A stretch of 64,000 nt of DNA from positions 1 through 64,000 of the forward strand of contig CAYXFU010000011.1 of the NCBI GenBank assembly GCA_964464375.1. Direction: 5' to 3'. The number at the start of each line of letters is the position of its first letter. The stretch's first letter is position 1. The translations under genes were made by a program, and so were the position numbers. The notes under the pieces were generated by a model. The model was not told the origin of the DNA. It made no database searches and saw only the letters and a list, made by a program, of their open reading frames with translations. Below, one piece after another: positions 9,606 to 17,534 of this stretch. The DNA comes from CAIOZA01 sp964464375. Lineage in GTDB: Bacteria; Bacteroidota; Ignavibacteria; Kapaibacteriales; UBA2268.

Positions 9606-10130
9606 TCACCTAGAAGTTCGATTCCACTCATTTTTAACAATACTATTTGTATCAATATTTTTTCTAAATTGAAATAATGGAGTAAATGGTGTTACTTTTT
9701 GAGTAATATAGATAAAAGGACCACTATCATATGCACCACCATATGAAATATAACTTTTCACAAGTCGAATATTAGGATTTGTCTTGAGATGAAATATCTC
9801 AGTTTCATGTAAAGAAGATGCTGCCGTTACCAACCAGATTACAGATAAAAAAATAAAAAGAACACCACCCAAAAAAATATTTACGAAAATTCTAATCAAA
9901 AAATGATATTTACTCTTTTTGAATTTTTTGACATTAAATCCAGTTAAATTCATTAATACTAACAAATCCACAAATATTGAAACAAAGATAATCCCACTTA
10001 TTATTTTTTTTTCAGCATTTGAGTTAGAAAATTCTATTGGGCTAATCTTCCATAGAATACAAAGGATAGGTATCAAAATTAGATAATATTTTAGAAATTT
10101 TTTTAGATTCATTTTTTTCTTTCTTTGCAT
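9606..10130 (-). CDS. hypothetical membrane protein
   Basis: A 174-residue protein that I do not recognise. It has three hydrophobic segments (about 14-26, 43-62, 82-104) and then a polar C-terminal part with IRLVKSYISYGGAYDSGP and YITQKVTPF. It is strongly AT-rich and has a Lys-rich start. Either the ATG at 10130 or the one six codons later (10112) could be used; the purine-rich AAAGAAAG ahead of the second slightly favours it. It lies 20 bases beyond the start of the small lipoprotein gene, so both may share a transcript. Confidence 0.5.
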   Translation of the reverse strand: MQRKKKMNLKKFLKYYLILIPILCILWKISPIEFSNSNAEKKIISGIIFVSIFVDLLVLMNLTGFNVKKFKKSKYHFLIRIFVNIFLGGVLFIFLSVIWLVTAASSLHETEIFHLKTNPNIRLVKSYISYGGAYDSGPFIYITQKVTPFTPLFQFRKNIDTNSIVKNEWNRTSR

Positions 10131-10264
10131 CTTGAATTTGCACTTTTTGCACTATTTTAATGAATAACGAGTTCTGTAAAATCTTTCTAACATCCTTATT
10201 TTTCAATCAACTCGTTTTAATGATTGCACTTTTGCACTAATTGCATCGCGTTTTTCGTTTTTCT

Positions 10265-10487
10265 ATCCCGTTAGGGATTTGATATTTGTAGAAATCTGAT
10301 CTTAAACATTCATTACATCGTAGATGTTAAATATTTAATCGCTACGCGATAAAATGATGTTTGGGGACATTGTGCTACCAACATTTAATCGCTACGCGAT
10401 ATTTTTGCATTTTTTCCAGGTCGCTCCGATGGAGCTTTAGTTCGTTTTGTTATCATTTTTTCTACAAACAGTTCGCTACTGCGTAGC
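10265..10487. repeat. cluster of six mini-hairpins with changing 5-bp arms
   Basis: The 441-base gap 10131-10571 has no gene but holds six perfect short hairpins: ATCCC/GGGAT with a GTTA loop (10265-10278), ACATC/GATGT with GTA (10315-10327), ATCGC/GCGAT with TAC twice (10338-10350, 10388-10400), GCTCC/GGAGC with GAT (10423-10435) and GCTAC/GTAGC with TGC (10475-10487). Arms are always five bases and loops three (once four), while arm sequence differs. The two identical ones share the flank ATTTA before them, and the second follows TGCTACCAAC. A tandem TGCACT-rich motif lies at 10140 and 10225. Such elements occur in Bacteroidota intergenic regions; the role is unknown. Confidence 0.75.
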
Positions 10488-10571
10488 TGAATTTCAACCA
10501 ACGCAATTTGCGCAATAGAATCGAATATTTCAAGTAAACTGATTAAAAATAATTTTTAAAATAAATATATT

Positions 10572-11078
10572 CTATGCTTTTGCCTTGTATATATGGCATG
10601 TGTCTTTCAGCATTTCCTTTGATAAATCATATCTCTGGGTTTCGTTGAGCATGTTGAAACTGCGGTTCATCAAGCCAAGACCCTGATCATATCCGATCAA
10701 TGTTGTAGCAGCAAAATTAATGGTTTCCAGTATCAATTCTCTCAGGTGCACGCATCCGTCGCTTCCGCCGATCCTGTGCGTAACTTCCTTCACGATGCCG
10801 CGTTCAATCTTCAGACCGATTAACATTGCGGCTTTGATGGAAACGATAGGACACTGACCATGTGGATTGTTCGCAAATTCGCTCTTGGCGTGGACAATCA
10901 GCTTTGTCTGCGGTTCGATGTGCATATTGAACCGTATCAAATGATAGGGATCCAATAGTGTTGCTTCGAGCATCAGATTCCCGTTCTCCAGTTCGAATGC
11001 TTCAATTCCGATGTCGCGCTTTGACACAAGATGTTTAACTGGAATTCTATCCAAATCCGATATGCTATTTGTATTCAT
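10572..11078 (-). CDS. DUF2889-family protein
   Basis: A 168-residue cytosolic protein with the pattern of DUF2889: a central L.DPYH.IRFNM...I region, HGQCPIV, L.GLKI..G..KEV.HRIGGSDGCVHLRELI near 85-120, and a following helix with the sequence ETINFAATTLIGYDQG. The conserved Cys-x-His (GCVHL) and CP residues suggest metal or cofactor binding, but no activity is established for the family. The ATG at 11078 is the natural start. It is downstream of the Cys-rich lipoprotein gene on the same strand (36-base gap). Confidence 0.7.
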   Translation of the reverse strand: MNTNSISDLDRIPVKHLVSKRDIGIEAFELENGNLMLEATLLDPYHLIRFNMHIEPQTKLIVHAKSEFANNPHGQCPIVSIKAAMLIGLKIERGIVKEVTHRIGGSDGCVHLRELILETINFAATTLIGYDQGLGLMNRSFNMLNETQRYDLSKEMLKDTCHIYKAKA

Positions 11079-11114
11079 GTATTCTGTCTTTCTACTTATC
11101 TAAATATTCATATA

Positions 11115-11612
11115 TTAAAAATCTCTTCCTATTTTAAAAAATTGTAACTTCCCATCATTCATAATTCTAAAGTAAAAATATGCTGTTAATGGTCCACCAC
11201 CGCTCACCCCTGGATCGTATGGCAATGGTAAGCAATTAGAAACACGTATTGTCAGTACTTTTGTATCCTCTGTAATTGGAGGAATTGTTTCCATTTTGGG
11301 GATAGTTTGCTTGTAGCAAGTTCCTATTATTTTACATTCCTGTTCGTCAAATAATTCTAATGTTCGAGAATTAGTAATGTAAACATTTTTATATTTTGAA
11401 ACCGTTTCTAAATAATATGAACAATCTATACATGTTTCATTTTCGAGAATACAAATCCAATCATCATGATATTTTAATAATTTAGATACAAGATTTTGTG
11501 TTTGTTCACATACAGTTCCACAAGGTCTTTCATCCTTCTGAGAGCAATTAAAATATGAACAAGATGAGAGTGCGATTATCAATAATGATAATAATATCTG
11601 CTTATAATACAT
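11115..11612 (-). CDS. cysteine-rich lipoprotein, unknown function
   Basis: The longest frame starts at 11633, but the ATG at 11612 (MYYKQILLSLLIIALSSC) gives a proper lipoprotein signal with a lipobox LSSC and is preferred, giving 165 residues. The mature protein has nine more cysteines, in FNC, PCGTVC, WIC, ETCIDC, QEC, GTC and SNC, which is many for such a small envelope protein; disulfides or metal binding are possible. The C-terminal part (TKVLTIRVSNCLP..., Gly-rich GVSGGGP, then beta strands) looks like a small beta domain. I do not recognise a family. Confidence 0.6.
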   Translation of the reverse strand: MYYKQILLSLLIIALSSCSYFNCSQKDERPCGTVCEQTQNLVSKLLKYHDDWICILENETCIDCSYYLETVSKYKNVYITNSRTLELFDEQECKIIGTCYKQTIPKMETIPPITEDTKVLTIRVSNCLPLPYDPGVSGGGPLTAYFYFRIMNDGKLQFFKIGRDF

Positions 11613-11665
11613 TTTGACCTCGAATTCTAACAAACCTTGTTTTTCTTTTAACTTTATACTTCATA

Positions 11666-12274
11666 CTAATTCGCCAGCCTTGCCTTTAAAATGCTCCACG
11701 ACTGAAGAGAATCCGATGTATTTTGTATGTCATACCATGTTCTGATTGACCAGAGTCCACTGGTTCTCGGAACTATTGTCAGTTGTAGAGTACCGGCGTA
11801 AGTCTTCGCTAAGTTATCAATTGTATGCTTGACGCTGAGCAGATATGAACTAGTGAACACTGCCGAATCGGGTGACAAGACATCGAATTTGCCGTTTATA
11901 AGGCTGATAGCCGGTATAATATCCGTTGGTGTGGCATTTAGCAGGGTAGAGAAGTATCTGCGCTCTGAAAACAGATTCCATGACATAAACGTTGATGAAT
12001 ATGTTGCGGATGCTTCCGATGATGGTCTGAAGAAGAACGGGAATTTGTCTCCTTGAGATGTATCTGCCAGACATGCTATGTAGTTATCAACGTTCTTCTC
12101 GGTAATCGAGTTGATGAAATTGGATATCACAATCGAGGCGGATGTCGGCGGTACAAACGAAGATTTTTTCTTGTTTGGCTCTTCAGGCGTTCGGGTTGAG
12201 AATAAATCGCAACCACCCAAAGCAATGGATATACTCATTAACATTATGATAAATATGGATTTACTCTTAGTCAA
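11666..12274 (-). CDS. small lipoprotein, paralogue of 9055-9585
   Basis: About 202 residues. The open frame reaches 12310, but the TTG at 12274 gives LTKSKSIFIIMLMSISIALGGC, a complete lipoprotein signal, and is preceded by GGGGGA about seven bases upstream. That start lies inside the last codons of the FAD oxidase gene (eight-base overlap), so translation is likely coupled. The ATG further in (MLMSISIALGGC) would leave no basic N-terminal residues. The mature part is Ser/Thr-rich and ends in W.IRTWYDI, like the lipoprotein at 9055-9585. Its family and function are unknown. Confidence 0.6.
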   Translation of the reverse strand: MTKSKSIFIIMLMSISIALGGCDLFSTRTPEEPNKKKSSFVPPTSASIVISNFINSITEKNVDNYIACLADTSQGDKFPFFFRPSSEASATYSSTFMSWNLFSERRYFSTLLNATPTDIIPAISLINGKFDVLSPDSAVFTSSYLLSVKHTIDNLAKTYAGTLQLTIVPRTSGLWSIRTWYDIQNTSDSLQSWSILKARLAN

Positions 12275-13742
12275 AGATATTCCCCCGTCCCAATAAGTTG
12301 TATGGATCAAGAACCTTCTTAACTGTTCTCATGCAATCGATTGCTTCATCCCCGTACATTTCCAGCAGATATTGCTTTTTCAGCTTGCCAATACCGTGTT
12401 CTGCCGAAACTGTACCTCCAAATATAAGAGTTTGGTGAATAATTTCATCATATATTTTCACAGAATCATCAAATTGTTGCTGACTGTTGGGTAGGAGATT
12501 AGCATGCAAATGTGAATTTCCGGCATGCGACCAGATAGCATATTCAATCCCGGATTTATCCAAAAGATTCTTGACGAACTTATAAAACGGGATAAATTTA
12601 TCGTCTGGAACTGCAGTATCAGTTCCGACTTTTCTGAACCCTACCTTCTGTATCTGTTCAGAAATATGCAAAGGAAGCTGATGTCTGAACTCTCTGAACG
12701 TATTATGTTCGTTCTCTGACAAAGCAGTCCAGATGAAATCTGTAAACTTAGTAAATTCAGCAATTAACGTGTACCACTTAGAAATAATATCATCTTCATT
12801 CTGCTCTGTCATTTCCTGTTCAATCCAAACTGCTCCGTTTACATTGTGAGGAATCTGAGGGTAATAAGTCTGCAGAATTTTCAACGCATGGGCATCATAT
12901 AGCTCGATTGACCTTGCGGATATGTCGCTAACATCATGATAATTAAGCATATTATTGACTTTGCTTGTGCTTCGAATGTTTTCCACAAATGTTAATAACT
13001 TATCAACACTATCGAAGAAGATGATCAAACCGAGTACTTTTTCGGGTAATGGTAAGAACTCCAGCTCAGCTTCCGAAATTACACCTAAAGTACCTTCATT
13101 GCCAATGAATAAATCAATCGCATCCATTCCATTTTTCAAGAAATATCCTGATGCATTTTTTATATCTGGCATATTTATATCATAAATAGGAATGCTATAT
13201 GAAAAATTTCTTAAAGAACTAAATTTAAGTATATCATTTTTAACAAAATACTTATTTCTGACAATCATTGCTTCGTCTCCATTTGGGAGAATTACATTCA
13301 AAGATTTAACGAAATTACGGTAAGCACCATATTTGAAAGTTCTTGATCCTGAAGCATTTACTGCGATATTGCCACCAATTGAACTGTTCTTCTCTGTTGG
13401 ATTTGGAGGGAAGAAGTAACCACTTTGATTCAGTTCGGTTTCCAGATCGGATAGGAGTGCACCGGGTTGAACTTTAGCAAGTCTAGTATTCTCATCAATT
13501 TGTATAATGTGATTGAGATTCTCTGTAGATATAATTGCACCTTTTTGGGGTACACGTCCGCCAGTCAAACCTGTTCCGGCACCTGAAATAGTAAACGGAG
13601 TTTTGCTGAAATAACATTCGGAAACCGCTTTTTGTAGTTCGTTAGAATTATCCGGTATATAAACTTTATCGGATGAGCCCCGATAATTAGAAGCGTCGGA
13701 AAGGTAATTCTGAATTGTATCGGGATCTGTCTTAATGATCAT
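12267..13742 (-). CDS. FAD-linked oxidase, GlcD/D-lactate dehydrogenase type
   Basis: A 491-residue flavoprotein with an N-terminal FAD_binding_4 domain (about 30-230) and a C-terminal FAD-oxidase_C domain (230-490). Visible marks are GAGTGLTGGRVPQKG near 57-72, PNPTEKNSSIGGNIAVNASG near 113-133, GNEGTLGVISEAEL near 213, SHAGNSHLHANLLP near 417 and SAEHGIGKLKK near 460. Relatives oxidise D-2-hydroxyacids such as D-lactate or glycolate, passing electrons to quinone or an iron-sulfur partner. No GlcE or GlcF partner is next to it and no extra iron-sulfur domain is fused, so D-lactate dehydrogenase is somewhat likelier than glycolate oxidase. It is divergent from the OmpA gene, with an 84-base gap. 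Confidence 0.85.
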   Translation of the reverse strand: MIIKTDPDTIQNYLSDASNYRGSSDKVYIPDNSNELQKAVSECYFSKTPFTISGAGTGLTGGRVPQKGAIISTENLNHIIQIDENTRLAKVQPGALLSDLETELNQSGYFFPPNPTEKNSSIGGNIAVNASGSRTFKYGAYRNFVKSLNVILPNGDEAMIVRNKYFVKNDILKFSSLRNFSYSIPIYDINMPDIKNASGYFLKNGMDAIDLFIGNEGTLGVISEAELEFLPLPEKVLGLIIFFDSVDKLLTFVENIRSTSKVNNMLNYHDVSDISARSIELYDAHALKILQTYYPQIPHNVNGAVWIEQEMTEQNEDDIISKWYTLIAEFTKFTDFIWTALSENEHNTFREFRHQLPLHISEQIQKVGFRKVGTDTAVPDDKFIPFYKFVKNLLDKSGIEYAIWSHAGNSHLHANLLPNSQQQFDDSVKIYDEIIHQTLIFGGTVSAEHGIGKLKKQYLLEMYGDEAIDCMRTVKKVLDPYNLLGRGNIFD

Positions 13743-13826
13743 TTTATTTCCAGTTTTAATTATTGACGTTTAATTAAAGATTTAATATATTGACATATTA
13801 TTTTATAAACTTTGCAAAAAACTGAC

Positions 13827-15821
13827 ATGAAGTTGACTAAATTAATATTTATTTTCGCTATTATATTTTCGACTCAGATATACTCGCAACAACCGTTCCA
13901 AAATGAGTTATTTGCAATTCATCCAAGGGTTGGATATTTGCTGAATTTTCACAGCGGAGATTTCAATGGCGTTAACGGCATGTACAGCTGCGGAAGTTTT
14001 ACTACAGGATTTGGTGCCGGACCCGGCTTTGCTCTCTCATTTGAGAAAGAATTCAGCGGATCATTCATTTCACTCGGATTCGGCTATGACGACAAAAGCG
14101 GTAAGCTAAAAATAAGCAGTTCTTATCCTCAACGGGATACTTCTTCAGGAATTATACGAAATGTTATTACCGAAAACGAAATGGATGCCACTTTAGGCTA
14201 CTTCACTGTCAAGGCTGATTTCAGGTACTCATTGTCCGAAAACTTCATAAACGGACCGCTGAGAGCCTTTGCAGGCTTTGGAATGGACATCCCTGTTAAA
14301 TCAACTTATATACAGAACGAGAGAATACTTAGTCCATCAGACGCTACATTTCTCGATAATGGTTTAAATGTAAGAGAAAGACAGCTGGCTTCGGGCGAAA
14401 TTGCACCAAGAACCGGAATGGTTCCCGGAATATATTTTGGTCTCGAAAATTTGCTGAAAGTCGGCAAATCGGATTATTTTACTCAGCAAATCAGTTTCAA
14501 TCTTGGTATATCAAATATTGTCCAAAATGTAAATTGGAAGATAAATTCAATCAAATTTGAGCTAGGTTATAGGTTCAGTATTGCCAAACCGGAACCAAAA
14601 ACGGAAGAGATAATCACTCCATTGGTTGAACCGGATACAGTTAAAGTTATAGCTTCTTCTAAACCATTGAAGGATACTTCAACTATTAAACTAAATAATC
14701 TTCAGGAAATTCCTATTCCGGTACTTCCTGCAAGACCTGAGCTAAAAATCGCCATAGAAAAATTAGAACATCAGCTTTATACAGGTAATGAAATACTTGC
14801 AACATTGCCCATCGTGGATGCAGTCTTCTTCGAAAGAGGATCGGCAGAAATTCCGGCGTTCTACCTGCAGAAGTACGATTCACTGCCCGATTTTTATCAT
14901 GGTGACGCTGTATATGTACATAAATGGGTGATCCCGCGTATAGTTGAGATATTGAAAGCAAATCCCAGAGCTAAGTTGACAATTGAGGGAACTACCAGTG
15001 GTCCCAAAAACGAGCCTGATGGACTGAATCTATCAATGCAGAGAGCAAAAGCAGTAGAGAAGATTTTTCTTAGCCTGGGAATTCCGAATGAGCAGATTAG
15101 CACCGACAAGAGAATTTATCCTCTTTATCAGTCTAATCAGGATCATGACAAAGGGCAGATCGAGAATCAGCGAGCCGATCTGTTTGTAGAAAATGCTCCG
15201 CTTCAGAAGTATGTTTCATTGCAAAGATTCAAGCTTCTCGAGGGAAAAGCCTTTTTCAGCATTGAATCGAAGAATGTTCCACAAGATAGCATGATATATT
15301 TCACATCAAACATTCTGGATAAAGAAGTGCCAGTAGCACAGAACTCAAAATTTGATTTCGGTTTCAAACGCAGGATTAACGATATTGATTCATCCTATTC
15401 GGTTAGTGCAAGTCTTCGCTATGAAACAGATTTTACACCTGAAATTTCTGAGGAAAAGTTCATCAATCATAACGATACAATCATGATTGATCTTATTGTC
15501 GAGAATTTCAATGCCGTACTTAGATTCGATTATAACAGCTCTAAGCTCAGTGAAGACAACAGGGGACTTCTGCGTGATCTTATCGCTGTTCTTCCTGTGG
15601 GAATCACGATTATTGTTGCAGGATCTGCTGATGCTCTCGGTCCGGAAGAAAGAAATGTTGTTCTTACAAAAGAGAGAGCCGACATAACAATCGCCTATCT
15701 GAACAAGATTTCAGGTGGAAAGTATAACATCGAGAAAAGCTATGAATTCGGTAAATTCCCGGAAGACACACAGCAGGGCAGATTCCTGGACAGATCGATA
15801 AGGATAAGACTGAGAAGATAG
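13827..15821 (+). CDS. outer-membrane OmpA-family protein with two OmpA-like regions
   Basis: The frame begins with TTG at 13812, but the ATG at 13827 gives the signal peptide MKLTKLIFIFAIIFSTQIYSQ and is preferred (664 residues). Residues 20-255 look like an outer-membrane beta-barrel (alternating aromatic strands). Near 329 comes VDAVFFERGSAEIP, a first OmpA-like segment that keeps an L.IEGTTSG strand and an ENQRADLFVE end; the second, canonical segment is at 560-664 (LRFDYNSSKL..., VAGSADALGPEERN, LTKERAD, RSIRIRL). OmpA domains bind peptidoglycan, so the protein should tie the outer membrane to the wall. The first copy may be degenerate. It stands alone as a transcription unit. Confidence 0.8.
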   Translation: MKLTKLIFIFAIIFSTQIYSQQPFQNELFAIHPRVGYLLNFHSGDFNGVNGMYSCGSFTTGFGAGPGFALSFEKEFSGSFISLGFGYDDKSGKLKISSSYPQRDTSSGIIRNVITENEMDATLGYFTVKADFRYSLSENFINGPLRAFAGFGMDIPVKSTYIQNERILSPSDATFLDNGLNVRERQLASGEIAPRTGMVPGIYFGLENLLKVGKSDYFTQQISFNLGISNIVQNVNWKINSIKFELGYRFSIAKPEPKTEEIITPLVEPDTVKVIASSKPLKDTSTIKLNNLQEIPIPVLPARPELKIAIEKLEHQLYTGNEILATLPIVDAVFFERGSAEIPAFYLQKYDSLPDFYHGDAVYVHKWVIPRIVEILKANPRAKLTIEGTTSGPKNEPDGLNLSMQRAKAVEKIFLSLGIPNEQISTDKRIYPLYQSNQDHDKGQIENQRADLFVENAPLQKYVSLQRFKLLEGKAFFSIESKNVPQDSMIYFTSNILDKEVPVAQNSKFDFGFKRRINDIDSSYSVSASLRYETDFTPEISEEKFINHNDTIMIDLIVENFNAVLRFDYNSSKLSEDNRGLLRDLIAVLPVGITIIVAGSADALGPEERNVVLTKERADITIAYLNKISGGKYNIEKSYEFGKFPEDTQQGRFLDRSIRIRLRR

Positions 15822-15870
15822 ACCTGTTATGTTATCCACCTAAAGCAGTGAGGAATCCAGGTATTTATAT

Positions 15871-15943
15871 TGTCATTTCGAATGTAGTGAGAAATCTCAA
15901 CTGGAAATACAAACTCAGATCCCTCTCTACGCTCGGGATGACA
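15871..15943. repeat. REP-like interspersed repeat, TGTCAT/ATGACA ends
   Basis: A 73-base element starts TGTCATTTCG and ends CGGGATGACA, the same terminal words as the copy at 7877. It contains the 'GTGAGAAATCTC' and 'GATCCCTC...GCTCGGGAT' hairpin halves. It lies in the 417-base gap 15822-16238, which holds this repeat, a long hairpin and a T9SS-tail relic but no intact gene. A partial further copy may precede it (GTGAGGAATCC at 15849). Confidence 0.6.
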
Positions 15944-15987
15944 GACTAATATGTCATTCAGGACATACTGAAGAATTAATGTATTCC

Positions 15988-16020
15988 AGATGTACTACAC
16001 CTCCCAGGTGTAGCACATCT
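15988..16020. repeat. 15-bp stem hairpin with CCC loop
   Basis: AGATGTACTACACCT (15988-16002) and AGGTGTAGCACATCT (16006-16020) pair over 15 positions with one mismatch around a CCC loop. The centre, CACCT-CCC-AGGTG, has the same five-three-five layout as the hairpins at 10265-10487, so it may be an extended member of that group. No T-run follows, which argues against a terminator. It lies between a REP-like repeat and the T9SS-tail relic. Confidence 0.6.
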
Positions 16021-16076
16021 AATTCTTAAATCATGTATTTAATCATACGAATCACATAAATCACAGTTCAGACATT

Positions 16077-16222
16077 TTATATCTTTACAAACTTGCTTAC
16101 TCTATCACCAATACGCACAAAATACAAACCTGAAGCTAATTCTTCGTTGCGTTGGTCATTTAAGCATAAACTAATCTTCCTTTTGGCACAGGAATTTGTC
16201 TTCCAAGTTCATATCTCTTTCT
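16077..16222 (-). pseudogene. frameshifted remnant of a T9SS C-terminal sorting domain
   Basis: On the minus strand, a frame ending in TAA at 16077-16079 gives NEELASGLYFVRIGDRVSKF and then VKI-stop, the signature end of a T9SS type-A sorting domain. Just upstream the homology continues in another frame as YELGRQIPVPKGRLVYA (16211 down to 16163) and stops at 16160, so there is one frameshift near 16150-16165; a stop at 16223-16225 closes that frame upstream. Only about 45 residues survive and no start exists. The rest of the parent gene is absent, being replaced by the ABC permease gene 16 bases away. It is evidence of a deleted secreted protein. Confidence 0.75.
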
Positions 16223-16238
16223 TTATTAAATAACATCA

Positions 16239-17534
16239 TTATTTAGCCAGCTTTATCCATTTAATCAGATCGCTTAGCTTTGGCTTTTTGCCGTACATCA
16301 GTATTCCTACTCTGTATATTTTAGATGTTGCCCATAGAGCCCCGAAGAATGTTCCGATCAACAGTACAACCGATAGAGCAATCTGCCAGAGAGGCACATT
16401 GGTAGCTGCAACTCTGACTATCATCAATATAGGAGTGAAGAATGGAATCAGCGATAATATCACTGCAAGGGGACCATCGGGATTTGCCATAATTGCCGGC
16501 ATGAACATCATCGGTAAAATTATCGGCAGCATAACCGGTGTCTGAAGCTGAGCGGCGTCAGATTCCTGGTCCACAGCTGATCCTACTGCAGCGAATAAAG
16601 TCGAATAAATGAAGTATCCTGCTATGAAATAGAAAATGAATCCAAGTATCAGACTTATTGGAATGCGAGGTATGTCAATCGGCAGTTGAGGTACTTGTGC
16701 CATTTGCATTCCTCCAGCGAGCACTTCGGGTTTTGGCATGAACATCATCATTATCGGTCCGGCAGAAGCAAGGAGTATGCCTCCAACGACTAACCAAAAG
16801 GTTACCTGAGTCATTCCAACCAATCCAATTCCGATAACTTTACCCATCATGATTTCGAAAGGACGGGCTGATGATGCGATTACTTCGATGATTCTATTTG
16901 CCTTCTCCTCAATTACACTTCGCATAACAAGTGAACCGTAAAGCATCATCATAATATAAATGAAAAATCCTAGTATATAACCTATTCCGGCATAAGCTTC
17001 TGTATAATCCTTTTCGGTTCCTTTAGCTGTGATTTTTTTTGTGCCAATATCAACACTGACGTCAATCATATTGATAACGGAAGTATCGGTGCCATTTTGA
17101 ATCAGTCTTTCTTTACGTATAATGTTATTCAGATGCTTTTCCATCAAAGCAATAAAACCGATGCCACCGCCACCTCTTGTATAAACGGTTACTTTGGCTG
17201 ATTGGAGGAAATCATCGGGAATAATCAGATATCCATCAATCGTTTCGTTTAGAACCTGCTGTTGAAGCTCATCCTCAGATTTTGAAGTCGGTAATTCAAA
17301 TCTATCCTTATCTCTTAGAATGATCTTTTGATCGAGTTTGAGATTCGTTCTATCTAGAACGGCAATCTTCTTTTCAGTAGAATTTTGAGTCAAAACACTG
17401 GATGCAACTGATATACCGAGAAAAGCAAGAATAATGAGAGGACCCAGAATTGTGCTTATTATAAATCCTTTGGACTTTACTTTGGTCAGATATTCATGAC
17501 GGATTATAGTCATTATTTTTGAATTATTTGCCAC
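16239..17534 (-). CDS. ABC exporter permease, NatB/ABC-2 type
   Basis: A 431-residue inner-membrane permease. One membrane segment near 22-44 is followed by a large extracytoplasmic domain (about 45-180, LTQNSTEKKIAVLD...) and then a group of five or so membrane segments (about 180-410), the layout of NatB-type ABC-2 permeases. The EEKANRIIEVIASS motif near 210 is typical of the family. It overlaps its ATPase gene by 11 bases, so the two form one complex. NatAB exports sodium in Bacillus, but family members also export other substrates; the substrate here is unknown. Confidence 0.85.
   Translation of the reverse strand: MANNSKIMTIIRHEYLTKVKSKGFIISTILGPLIILAFLGISVASSVLTQNSTEKKIAVLDRTNLKLDQKIILRDKDRFELPTSKSEDELQQQVLNETIDGYLIIPDDFLQSAKVTVYTRGGGGIGFIALMEKHLNNIIRKERLIQNGTDTSVINMIDVSVDIGTKKITAKGTEKDYTEAYAGIGYILGFFIYIMMMLYGSLVMRSVIEEKANRIIEVIASSARPFEIMMGKVIGIGLVGMTQVTFWLVVGGILLASAGPIMMMFMPKPEVLAGGMQMAQVPQLPIDIPRIPISLILGFIFYFIAGYFIYSTLFAAVGSAVDQESDAAQLQTPVMLPIILPMMFMPAIMANPDGPLAVILSLIPFFTPILMIVRVAATNVPLWQIALSVVLLIGTFFGALWATSKIYRVGILMYGKKPKLSDLIKWIKLAK

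Noticed and set aside
10265..10487. CRISPR array
   Set aside because: The repeats are 13-base hairpins with changing arms and unequal spacing, with no cas gene nearby.
13790..13814. promoter of the OmpA gene (TTGACA... TTTG)
   Set aside because: The spacing fits neither the sigma-70 nor the Bacteroidota consensus.
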